Shown here one piece after another: positions 12,457 to 23,000 of a stretch of DNA of 64,000 nucleotides. Made by a program: the position numbers and the translations under genes. The notes under the pieces were generated by a model that had not been told where the DNA came from, did no database searches, and worked only from the letters and a program-made list of their open reading frames with translations. Positions within the stretch are counted from its first letter, which is position 1, and every line of letters starts with the position of its first letter. Origin of the DNA: Trileptium ribeirensis (lineage: Eukaryota > Nematoda > Enoplea > Enoplida > Thoracostomopsidae); assembly GCA_030248225.1 (NCBI GenBank), contig JASANE010011798.1, positions 1-64,000 of the forward strand. Reading direction: 5' to 3'.

Positions 12457-15295
12457 TCAGAGTTCTGGTAATGCTAACGAGACGTGGAGGCGCTTTTTAA
12501 AAGAGGAAATATTTGGCGCAAGCACAATTTCAGAGTCGAGTGAATTCCAGACCGATGCCGACCGACACGAAAAGCTATACCGCTGCGGATTTTGGCCAGG
12601 GATGTACTTGGACTTCAATTTTAAAGCATGACCGCGGAGGTTGGTACAGACATTAGTGTCAAAGAAGTGGGTTATTGGACAGTCAACCAAACCGTTAACA
12701 AGCCGGTAAATCATGACGAAGTCAGCACGAAGGCGGCGAGTAGCCAAACTTTGCAATCCCAGCCTACGAAGCCGCTCTTCATACGACATATTAGCTAGTA
12801 TTGGTACAGCTCGAGTAGCCTTTCGTTGTACATCCTCCAATTTCTTTATGTCTTGATTAGATGCGGACTCCAGCAGCAGGTGGCATACTCCAACTTTGGA
12901 CGTATAAGCGTTTTATATATTGGTAGAAAAGTTGACGGCGAAAGGTAGACTAGACGACGACGTATAAAGCGAATAATAGCATCACATTCCTGCGCAATGT
13001 TACTGCAGTGCCGACTCCAATTTAGGTTGTCAGTTATAGTTACTCCGAGATCCTTATGAGTGGAGACGTTTGGAATATAACTGTTATTCATGGAGTACGT
13101 GAAGCCTGGGTGGAGGCAGGAGCATTTGTCGCAAGTGAATAACATCTGCCAGTCGGCGCCCCAATTAAGGATTCCGGCAATATCAGAGCACATATCAAGC
13201 AGGGCTAAGTTGGGAGATTTGCTAAGGACGCGACGACGGAGCTTTGAATCATCGGCAAATTTGAAAAGCATACCGCTGACATAGTCATCAATATCGTTGA
13301 TGTAGTATATGAAAAGAACAGGGCCGAGTACCGACCCCTGCGGTACCCCACTTAACGCCGGACATCAAGAACTAAGAACACAATTAACAGATATGGCTTG
13401 TGTTCTATTCGAAAGAAAAGACCGAATCCAATGTAGAAGAGAGCCGGAGACGTCATAACTTCTAAGTTTGCAGAGAAGACGCTCGTGACAGACGCCCGTC
13501 AAAAGCTTTGCTTATGTCGAGGTACAAGACATCACGCTATCATTTGAGTTTAGTATTTCGCAGACCCAGTGGATAAATTGCACCAGTTGCAGTTCGCACG
13601 AGCGCCCCTTCAAGAAGCCAAACTGTGACTTGTGTATTATGTTATGCGTTGAAGCGAAAAGAACAAGTGCGTCAGCAACTACCCGTTCCATGATTTTTGA
13701 GACTGTAGACGTCAGAGCTACAGGACGATAGTTATTGACAGACAGCCGAGAACCTTGTTTAAAGATAGTTGTGACAATAGCTTTGAGCCAATCAGATGGT
13801 GCAATTGACGTTGCATACAAACTGAGAATAGTTTGCACAAGAATTCACAAATCGCAGGCGAGCACTCTTTGAGGAAAGGGTTTGAGATGCCATCGGGTTA
13901 AAGAGCAGAGCCTTGTTTGATATTTGTTATTATCTTTGCTATTAACTGACTATTGAACTCGACACTGGAGATGGTGGCTTGAGTTGAGGCGGGCTTTTGC
14001 GGAATAGTATCCATATTTTCTATAGTATAAACCGAAGCAAATGTAGTACTGAATGTTTGAGATAGCCAGAGGCTCAGTAATGGCGATGCCGGAAGGAGAA
14101 ACAATTGGACCAACTGCTACACTATGTTACTATGTTGCTGTTTCCTTCTAATATGGGCCCAAAAGCTTTTTAGATCTGTCTTTATTTTAGCAGTCAGTTT
14201 ACGTTCGAAGCTACGTCTGGCACGTACGGATTCAAGGTAGGCGACGTCGCGGGACGCATTGAATCGAAGGAGATGGGTTCCTCTGGAAGCCACGGTGAGC
14301 AGTAGATAGGGATTGAAGAGCACGTACTGCGCGCCAATCCGCCTTTGCATGTTGTCGAGTACAAGTCACCTCTGGGATTTCGCTTATCCCTAATTTCATA
14401 GCGTTCAAAAACGCGCGTCACATTGCCTCCGGGTCAGTGGACGTGCACTCTGAAAGGCACCGTTGGATTAATGAGCAAATACGAGGCCAGTAAGCACGGC
14501 GATAGTTAAGACGTCATCCTGTTTGAATGTCAACAATAGGAGGGGCAGCAGCATTAAGTTCAAAGGTTACAGCATAATGATCACTTCTGCCCAATCCGGC
14601 CACAACATCAACTGCAGCAACGAAATCCGGGTCAGAGCAGAAAACTAAATCGAGAACATTTGTGCCACGTGTAGGAGACATTACATGCTGTGATTACCAC
14701 CTTCATGAACTTATCGCATCCACATGGACAGCGGTAATCAGTTAAAGATATAGCTGGGAAATTAAAATCGCCAGCGAGCAGTAGCTTGTCTTAGCCATGT
14801 GAAGAAAGCCCTGACACAATTTCGCAAAGCAGTGTATTCTGGTCAGCTGAATTTGAGTCAGCCCTATAGGCGCAGCAAACTAGGGCAGTAACACCAGACT
14901 GGAATCTAATGCAACACGACACAAAATCACGGTACATCAGACCGATGTTCTGGAGTGGAGCGGCGGGGCACAATTTTTGGTCCGCATATATGAACACGCC
15001 TCCCCCTCGTGAGTCTTGGTCTGAGCGAAAAAGAGCGTAATTTTTAGGGACAGCTCTGAATCTGATAGCCGTTGCCCAGCGTCAGCATCACCAGCTCTGG
15101 ACTGCTATGGTAATACAGCAGAAGTTGCAAAGAATCAATTTTGTTTATAACACTTCGAGCATTTAAATAAAGGCATCGCACATTAGATAATTCACACAAA
15201 TTGTTCGCTGGAGATGAACAGCCTTTACCCACAGGTCTTCCTGTAGCATGACCGACAATAACACCCGTCTCAAAAGTACCCTCTATTATAATCAA
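12457..15295 (-). pseudogene. CR1-like ORF2 (endonuclease and reverse transcriptase) remnant
   Basis: Endonuclease signatures come first: CLYLNARSVINKIDSL (about 15165), SRGGGVFIYADQKL (about 14990) and LLAGDFNFP (about 14780). The reverse transcriptase follows with VNNYRPVALTSTVSKIMERV (about 13720), VLYLDISKAFD (about 13520), GVPQGSVLGPVLF (about 13340) and the catalytic KFADDSK (13262). The C-terminal segment VQRKATRAVP to the stop at 12457 is the usual CR1-type tail. The catalytic FADD is intact, but frames change repeatedly, so no full protein can be made. Its role was nicking and copying into the genome. Confidence 0.85.
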
Positions 15296-15473
15296 ATGGC
15301 GATTTTAACACAAACTTATTAACGTCATTTCTTGTGTTATCTACACATAAGTTTACAAAAGAGATATTATCAAGGCAAATATTACACAGTGAACTATCAT
15401 ACGAACGAGATGCAAGTACATAAGAGTGAATGATGATTGTCATGTTTGCCCGCACTGAAAAGCGGGCGGGCAT

Positions 15474-16291
15474 CTAAACTAAAGGGTGGACAGAAGAACT
15501 GGTCGTTGAAACATTTGCAATTGTGCGGCTCTTTCCAACTTTAATAGCAACCCAATCAGCATTATCCAAGGTTACTTTTAGCTCACTGAGCAGTTCATCA
15601 TTTCGCTTTTGTTGCATTTGAGTGAGGTCATAGCGAATGTAGCAGTGTTCAAAGCCTATGATGTTTTTTAGCAATTTGGATCTTGAAATGACAACATTGC
15701 GTTGACATTCGTCTCCCAAAATGACTTTAACCGGGCAGGATTTGGTGGAAATGTTATCAGCTTTACCCAAGCGAAAACACCTTACCAGCTTATAATCAGC
15801 GGGATTTATGTCTAGCGCGGTGAATAGGTCAACCGCTTTATCATTAAGCCAGTTTTGGGGAGTATTTCTATCACCAATGTACTCCGGGAGGCCGAAGATT
15901 ATTATGTTGCGCTATCGCCTGTTAATTTCAAAAACTTCATCAACCGCCTTTCTTATCTGATCATCATTTGAAGCTGGTTGCTGTGTCTTCTGCTCGAGTA
16001 CTGAGACTCTGTTGTCGAGATTCTGTGACTCGATCGTCGTTAAACGGGCCCCAATTTCCTTTACTTGAAGAAACGTACAGGTTTGTTGGGCGCCAAGATG
16101 TCTTTTAGCGCGCCAGCAGACGCTCCGCTGCAGGATTCATGGTAAATCTTCTTACAGCAGCCACACGGAACTTGAATATCGTTGGGCAGGAGCTCTTGGC
16201 CACAGGTCGCTAACCCGCAAACCAGCTTAGTACTCAAAGATGACGAGCGATTCGCTCTACCATTGACATTACCAGATGAATTTGCAGCCAT
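15474..16291 (-). pseudogene. CR1-like ORF1 protein remnant
   Basis: The likely start is MAANSSGN at 16291. An in-frame ATG further upstream, at 16327, would add 12 residues. A cysteine/histidine-rich finger follows (CGLATCG, CGCCKKIYHESC), as in PHD-like ORF1 proteins of CR1/L2 elements. After a frameshift near 16060 comes a short coiled-coil-like stretch (RLTTIESQNLDNRVSVLEQK). An RRM-like core begins RNIIIFGLPE (about 15910) and ends in a lysine-rich segment closing at 15474. These domains bind element RNA in related families. At least two breaks (a frameshift and a stop before RNIIIFG) make it a pseudogene. Confidence 0.7.
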
Positions 16292-16713
16292 TTTTATCAC
16301 AAAAAGTCCTTCGATATTAAGAAGCAATTATTCATATAATAGAATGTCACGTAAATATATATACAGCAATCTGAATATTATGTATATATGTACATAATAT
16401 ATATTTGAACCTTTGAGTCTGCTTTTTGCGCTACGCCGTTTCTTTATAATCAAATTGTAGAGAATGGGGGAAAATCTTACCTAAAAGATTTAACCGTTTT
16501 GTGAAAGTGTTAACGTACATTATGTGTTATGTTGAACTAGCGTTTGCTGTTGCAGTTCTTTGAATACTATATTATTTGGCTTTCAGCGAGATCATCACCA
16601 TGCAATTTCTGAGCTATTACATTTCTTAACATCAAAGCAAAACGAGCCCACAAGTACATGTAATATAACGATTTCTTTTGCGATTGATCCAGTTAGGCCT
16701 CTTGCGCATCTAA

Positions 16714-16992
16714 GGGATGATCACACTTCGTCCTACACAAATCGAATCGATCCATTCCGATCCGAGCAGATAGTTATACTATATATTTATTTGTATTTAT
16801 ATGTACGCATATTTAGCTTTGCTAGACATGATCAGATCCGATCTGAGCCGACCCGATGCGCCAGCTACAACCCGTGTTCATTCTTTGTCCTATCAGAGTG
16901 AGATGACGCGGTACTGCCAAATACAGGCAGCATATGCTCAAAACGCGACAGGCGCCGCGTTTGGTCGGATTGAACGCAATGTGAACACCGCC
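16714..16992. mobile_element. 279-bp MITE with TAA target duplication (PIF/Harbinger-like)
   Basis: The left end GGGATGATCACACTTCG and the reverse complement of the right end, GGCGGTGTTCACATTGCG, match with one gap. TAA directly flanks both ends (16711-16713 and 16993-16995). A 3-bp TWA duplication is the hallmark of the PIF/Harbinger superfamily. It has no coding capacity beyond chance ORFs and includes internal GATCC-rich inverted motifs. The superfamily assignment rests only on the duplication and end sequence. Confidence 0.6.
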
Positions 16993-17106
16993 TAATCGCG
17001 CAAGAACCTACTTGCGTCTACTGGCCTGAAGAAACACCAGCTTACTGCTGAGGCTGCAGGACCTACAATCTTTCTTTTTACCTGTGCATGCCATTTTGAT
17101 ATTTTG

Positions 17107-17665
17107 CGTATGTTAATGCATCATTTACAATAAGATTATGTCACACGTTCAAGTGGACTAGCTACTATGTCACGCAGACAGTACAACTTTACTATTACAA
17201 TTTTGAATAGCCTAGCTAGGCTATGCGTTTGTCATCGACTGTCCAGCCGGACTGTGCTTTTGTCACGAGGCATTCACCTGAGCCCTACAAATTAAGCCAG
17301 AGACTATTTAGTCCACGAACACCACATTTTACTATACGTACCTAAATAATGCCCCAAAGGCGGTATACTGCTTAAAACGTTAATTGTATATGTTAAAAAC
17401 TAATATATAACTTAGAATTAGTGTGAAAAAATATAGAACAAAATGCTATTACACTAAGTACAATACTAGATAAAATTTCTCAGTTGACAGTTCAGCCGGA
17501 CGCTCCGTTTGTCACGCAGAGCCCAGCTAAACACCCTGGTTGTCACATTAAGACTAGCTAAGCTATAAAAAGTACCAAAGTAGTCCACCTAAGCTATAGT
17601 TTACCCGAACTAGCTGATTTGGACGCGTGACATAATTTGGCTCTGGCGCACGCAAAATGTTTTTA
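17107..17665 (+). mobile_element. Inverted-repeat element family E, copy 1
   Basis: The core (17139-17632) begins TGTCACACGTTC, ends GGACGCGTGACA and is flanked by TA on each side. It contains nested short palindromes such as TAGCCTAGCTAGGCTA. A second copy lies in reverse orientation at 45779-46244. Similarity extends beyond the core on both sides, so the outer limits are approximate. TA flanks suggest a Tc1/mariner-type or foldback element; no transposase is present. Confidence 0.6.
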
Positions 17666-17769
17666 TGCAAAAAACTATTCTTTGAAGTTTCAATGATAAT
17701 TCATGATAAGATAAATTTTTAAAAATTAGTGCTTCAAAATTTCAAAGAATATTCTTTAAATCTTTGACT

Positions 17770-18400
17770 CACGTACCGACACCTGGGGCTTACGACCGCC
17801 ACCTGGGGCTGGGCTCACTCTACTCAGCTCACTCATCGCCACCTGGGGCTGGGGCTTACCACCACCGCCACCTGGGGCTGGGGCTTACCACCACCGCCAC
17901 CTGGGGCTGGGGCTTACTACCACCGCCACCAGGGGCTGGGCTCACTCTACTCAGCTCACTCACCGCCACCTGGGGCTGGGGCTTACCACAACCGCCACCT
18001 GGGCTGGAGCTTACCACCACCGCCACCTGGGGCTGGGGCTTACCACCACCGCCACCTTCGGCTGGGGCTTACCACCACCGCCACCTGGGGCTGGGGCTTA
18101 CCACCACCACCACCTGGGGCTGGGGCTTACAACCACCACCATCACCTGGGGCTGGGGCTTACCACCACAACCACCACCTGGGGTTGGGACTTACCATCAC
18201 CGCCACTTGGGGCTGGGGCTTACCACCACCGCCACCTGAGGCTGGGGCTTACCACCATCACCACCACCTGGGGCTGGGGCTTACCACCATCACCACCACC
18301 TCGGGCTGAGGCTTACCACCACCGCCACCTGGGACTGGGGCTTACCACCACCGCCACCTGGGGCTGGGGCTCACCACCACCGCCGCCTGGGTTTGGGGCT
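17770..18400. repeat. G-rich 29-bp minisatellite
   Basis: About 21 tandem copies of a 29-bp unit (CACCTGGGGCTGGGGCTTAC plus ACCACCACC-type bases), with some 32-bp variants carrying an extra CACCAT. Each unit has two GGGG runs on the plus strand, so intramolecular G-quadruplexes are possible. The 181-codon ORF across it (17764-18309) is a by-product: 29 bp is not a multiple of three, and the translation merely alternates between HHRHLGLGL-like and TTTATWGWG-like strings. Confidence 0.9.
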
Positions 18401-18404
18401 TGCC

Positions 18405-18470
18405 ATTGGAGGCGTACCGCGGACCGCCGTTGGGGGCGTACCACCGACCGCCGTTTGGGGGCATATACAA
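18405..18470. repeat. Short GC-rich tandem repeat
   Basis: Two to three copies of a unit of about 27 bp containing ACCGCCGTTGGGGGCGTACC follow the 29-bp array. It may be a diverged extension of that array. Confidence 0.6.
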
Positions 18471-19577
18471 CAAAAGACATTCACAATGTGAGTTATGGCT
18501 GAATTTATACCTCTGCTCAAGTTATTTTGGTGAACAAACTTGAGGAATGCAGGCTTAAACCTAAGGTTCGATGTAAAATAGATAAAACTCACGGTGCTGA
18601 CCAAGTTATAAAACATATCGTATTTTCTCAGAAGATACATTTTTACCATTTTAGGTTAAATATTTGTGAAGGCAGAGAAGGATTTAATGGTTGTGTCAAC
18701 AATATTGTCTTATTTTCAAACGCTTTTTAATATTTCGTCCTCAGAATTTTCAAAATTATGCTGAAAGCTTGTTCTGTAAAAGTTATAAAGCAGTAGACAT
18801 TTACAAACGATGAAAATAAGCTAGTGTCACACGTTTCCATTGCACATTTGTACTATACATCTCAAGCTGACAGCGACCTAAATTTATGTAGTTATCAAAT
18901 GATAAATTTGTTCGAACCCACGGCCGCCACCTTTCTTTTCAGCTCGTTGTTAGTTACACCCGTGGCAAAATGCGGTCCTGTGCATTCAGATAAGATGGAT
19001 ATCAAGCATAAAAAAGTGCAATCATCTCTCTATTTCTCAAATCCGTTTGTGTGAATAATGTTTAAACATTCACTCCGATACGTGCTTCGTTTTCAAGACT
19101 TCAACAGCTGTGTACATAAATTAATATACTTATAACTGTATATATAATTAAAAATTATAATTATGATCATTGTACCATTTTGGATTTGGAACAATCGAAA
19201 CTGGGCACAAACGTTTAATATTGTAATTCAAAAGTGTAAGCTAGCGCACTTAGCGATTCCACGATGGTGAAAGGTCTGTTCATGCAATCAAACTAGAAAA
19301 ACGTTCGGAGCGAATGCTCGCTGTCATGAATAAAATATTTACGCTAGCTCATTATGGTCAGGTAAACAACCAGATGTTAACAAAAATTTTTTTATCACTC
19401 TGACCACAGAAAGCGCATCACTAATGATCCACTTATACCTAATAACTATGTGCTCATATGTTCTAAAAACACAACTATATATGTACAGTAGAACTACAAC
19501 AACATGGAAACATTAAATTGTTTCAAAAAGCAGATTGAATTTATAAAGGCTATTGTCAAAAATGACAACGATATTTA
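18471..19577. other. 3' flank of the vWD-sushi gene; nothing recognised
   Basis: AT-rich DNA lying downstream, on the minus strand, of the terminal exon. No exact AATAAA was seen close after the stop on the minus strand, so the 3' end of the transcript is not placed. Short ORFs here match nothing known. Confidence 0.4.
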
Positions 19578-20068
19578 TCAATCACTATTCACTCGATGTA
19601 CGAGGATCCATATCTGCTCAGCGATAACATCATGTTTAAAATAGTATCCGTCGAAAGTATCCGGGTCCGGTTGAGCCATATACGGACCTAGATAGACTTC
19701 AGTAATTTCAATATATTGTTCATCGACGTTGTCTGGCCATACCCATGTATTTGTTCCACTAACTCGTTCCATAAAGCGCATCCGAACACCGTTAACAGCA
19801 AACATTCTTCCGTTTTCATCAATGCGAATTTTTTCATCCCTCATTATTAGTTTTAAAATTTTACCCCATTTGTGTCCCTCTCTAAAATATACAGCATAAA
19901 ATTGCCCGATAGCAGTTTCGTCGATGCTTCGTTGAAGATCGATGATGCTGTTAGTCAATTGTTTCATAGCCGCAATCACCGCATTGTCCTCTTCATCTGG
20001 ATCGGTTACGTTGATACTGGAAGCGTTCGAAGCATACGAAATCCTTGCATCTGAGATAACAGGAGATG
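19578..20068 (-). CDS. Likely terminal exon of vWD-sushi extracellular protein
   Basis: A 163-codon open stretch on the minus strand, entered through a strong acceptor (GTTTTGTTTTTTAG at 20069-20082) and closed by TGA at 19578. The exon begins with CA, so it needs one base from the exon before. The sushi exon donor at 24797 supplies T, giving a serine across the join. The peptide has two N-glycosylation sequons near its start (NASS, NVTD), an acidic patch (DPDEEDN) and a helical segment (VIAAMKQLTNSIIDLQ). A compact, charged and aromatic-rich region follows (FREGHKWGKI, NTWVWPDNVDEQYIE). No hydrophobic span is present. I recognise no domain. The in-frame ATG at 20087 lies in the intron and is not the start. 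Linkage to the sushi exon is inferred from phase and orientation. Confidence 0.55.
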
Positions 20069-23000
20069 CTAAAAAACAAAACTCCATTTTTTAAGACTAC
20101 TACATTAAAGTTTTAAGCATAGTTTTAGTTAGCTCAAATGATGGAACCTTGCGTAATATCAAAAAGATGTACCAAGATATATCAGCTGAAAAGGTGAGTT
20201 ACTTTTCGTGCTAATCATGTGGCATTTTTCAAAATTGTATTTTATCACTGATACAGCCAAAACTGCAAAAAATATCAAACATAATCACAAATGAAATAGT
20301 GTAACACATTTACCAATTGAACAAACTTGAATTAAAACTGTATCTCTTTGAGTAAAAATTGTCCAATAATTCTATCTCGGGATATCCTATATACCAAAAA
20401 CTGCAAGTTCGTCCGTGTGTATGCGCGTCACAGATTTTGTTGATTTTCCTTTCAATTTTACTGTTTGCCCTAAAATTTTGGAACATTTTTGTGAATGATT
20501 TCATTCCGTACGCCCAGTACTTTGAGGTGGTTGATTGATCTAACTCATTTAATATCGTTCAATTTAGCTTGGCGAGATGAAATTGAAATATATTTAAAAA
20601 TTAAAAAAAAATTGAAAAGGAAAAATAATTAATGCAATATGACCAAAACGTGTTAAGAGATTTTTGTGTCAAATTATATATTGTACTGCTAAAGTAAAAA
20701 ATTAAAGGATACGTCTTCTCATAAAAATTTTTTTGATTCATTCAGGTGTTGAAGCAAAATGCGCCACACGCAGGAGCAAGTCCAGTATGTGGTTGGCACC
20801 GATAAATATCACGAAATCCAAAGCAGTCAGGCAGGTCGTCAAAAGCCTAATTGACCACACAGAATATTCCACTGTTTGATTATTTTAAGACCCGCGGTGC
20901 CGATAACTGAATAAAACCAAAACGTTCGGCGTATTAACGCAATTTCTGAGGATATTGGAAACTTATATATTGCTAAACGTGGCTTAGGTAAATCAGTGTG
21001 TTTTAAATAAAAATAACTAGAGCAATCGTAAACTATAGTTGTCTTGATAAAAGTGAAAGCTGAATTATTTTATAGACTTAAAAATAACATTCAGTTTTGC
21101 CAACGATAAAAAGGGAACGAAAAACTACAGATTGAAAAACAAATTTATGAAAAATGGAAACCACTTAAAATTTTAGAATTAAGCAAGAAGGACGGGGCTG
21201 TAAAATTTACAGAGATTGATATAAAGAATACTGTTTTATAAACCACTATGAAGTCATCTGCTCTATTAAAATCGAACGGTACATTATTTGTGGAAGTTGA
21301 CATTATCCATTATATAATACGAACGCCGATGCCGATATAACACGAATGCCGATCCGAAAACAACTCCATTGGTGAAGTTAAGTTGAAATATACAATATTT
21401 TTGAAATAGTTCACAGTGTAGTACTAGCGCAAGACTGAGAAATTCCAAAATTTGACTGCGGGGACAGTTGATAAGTAGCTGTAGGCTTTTAGCAACTGGT
21501 TTACTTGGCTCTCAAAAAATCCGACAAAGTGATGTATTCATAGTATGGCTATGGTGAATATCAAACAACTCTGCCTAAGTCGACTCAGTTGGAATATAGC
21601 AGCATTTTTTAAGATCATACAGTGTAGCCCTAACGCAGTGTTCAAAATTCTCAAACGGGAATTTTGCGATTTTGGATATTTGAAACTACAATTGGCATAG
21701 CATTCCAACTGGTATATACTTATTGGCAATGTTGGCTTCTTTTGTTGGTGGAAAACAGTTCTATAGGTCGTATATGTGTTTCCATTCACATATAAGTTTT
21801 GCTGACCACCGTTTAAGAACCGACCCTCAAGAATTTGGCGATATTTTGTTTCTTTTGTTGGTGGAAAAACAGTTCTATAGGTCGTATATGTGTTTACATT
21901 CACATATAAGTCAGGCTGACCACCGTTTAAGAACCGACCCTCAAGGATTCAGCAATTTTTGGTTTCTTTTGTTGGTGGAAAAACAGTTCTATAGGTCGTA
22001 TATGTGTTTCCATTCACATATAAGTTTTGCTGACCACCGTTTAAGAACCGCCCCGCAAGAATTTGGCAATTTTTGTTTCTTTTGTTGGTGGAAAAACAGT
22101 TCTATAGGTCGTATATGTGTTTCCATTCACATATAAGTTTTGCTGACCACCGTTAAGAACCGCCCCGCAAGAATTTGGCAATTTTTGTCTCTTTTGTTGG
22201 TGGAAAAACAGTTCTATAGGTCGTATATTTGTTTCAATTCACATATAAGTCTTGCTGACCACCGTTTAAGAACAGACGCTCAAGAATTTGGTAATTTTTG
22301 TTTCTTTTGTTGGTGAAAAAACAGTTCTATAGGTCGTATATGTGTTTCCATTCACATATAAGTTTTGCTGACCACTGTGTAAGAACTGACCCTCAAGAAT
22401 TTGGCAATTTTTGGTTTCTTTTGTTGGTGGAAAAACAGTTCTATTGGTCGTATATGTGTTTCCATTCACATATAAGTTTTGCTGACCACCGTTTAAGAAC
22501 CAACCCACTTTTAAACATCTTGACTCTCAGAAAACAAAAAGATTAAATGCATGTTGGGTAACAAACAATTCCATGGATGCGTTAACTTTTTGACTATTTT
22601 GTCCACTTCAAGCTGGAGTAGCTATATAATATAGAAACGAATTTACGAGTTTTTACGATTCTGTTCCTTCCTTTTTAGAGTGCCGTAAATGCTGCTATTA
22701 AGCTTACCAATCTTTTATTACGCTATGTTATTCTTGACGATGTTAGTGGGCGGTCTTCGGCTTTGGATTACGAACAAAAAATAATCGTATAATTTGAAAT
22801 GGTTCTAATATGGTCATACTACTTTCCAAAGTTTATGCCAGAAATAAATTTAATTGGAAATGCAGGAGTGAATTTTCAGCCTCGCACGTTGGACGCAGCA
22901 CAAGTTTAAAGTCGTCTAGAATACACTTCCGAAATTTTGCTAATTTCACACAGACAGTATTAAAACAATACAATGTTGAGCACTGCGTCGAATTCCATGC

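Larger units (their letters stand above)
12430..16291 (-). mobile_element. Near full-length CR1-like non-LTR retrotransposon (inactive)
   Basis: About 3.9 kb on the minus strand with the full CR1/L2-type order: ORF1 with a cysteine-rich finger, coil and RRM-like part, then ORF2 with an APE-type endonuclease, reverse transcriptase and C-terminal region. It is broken by many frameshifts and stops. No long 5' UTR or 3' microsatellite was recognised. Its 3' end stops about 75 bases from the start of the truncated RTE at 12355, so the two insertions nearly abut. Confidence 0.85.

Noticed and set aside
17764..18309. 181-codon plus-strand ORF as a His/Gly-rich protein
   Set aside because: The unit is 29 bp, so the peptide alternates between unrelated strings; it is a minisatellite by-product.
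21538..22546. ORFs of 80-137 codons on both strands of the 114-bp array
   Set aside because: They follow the repeat, shift frame with one-base indels, and have no unique sequence of their own.
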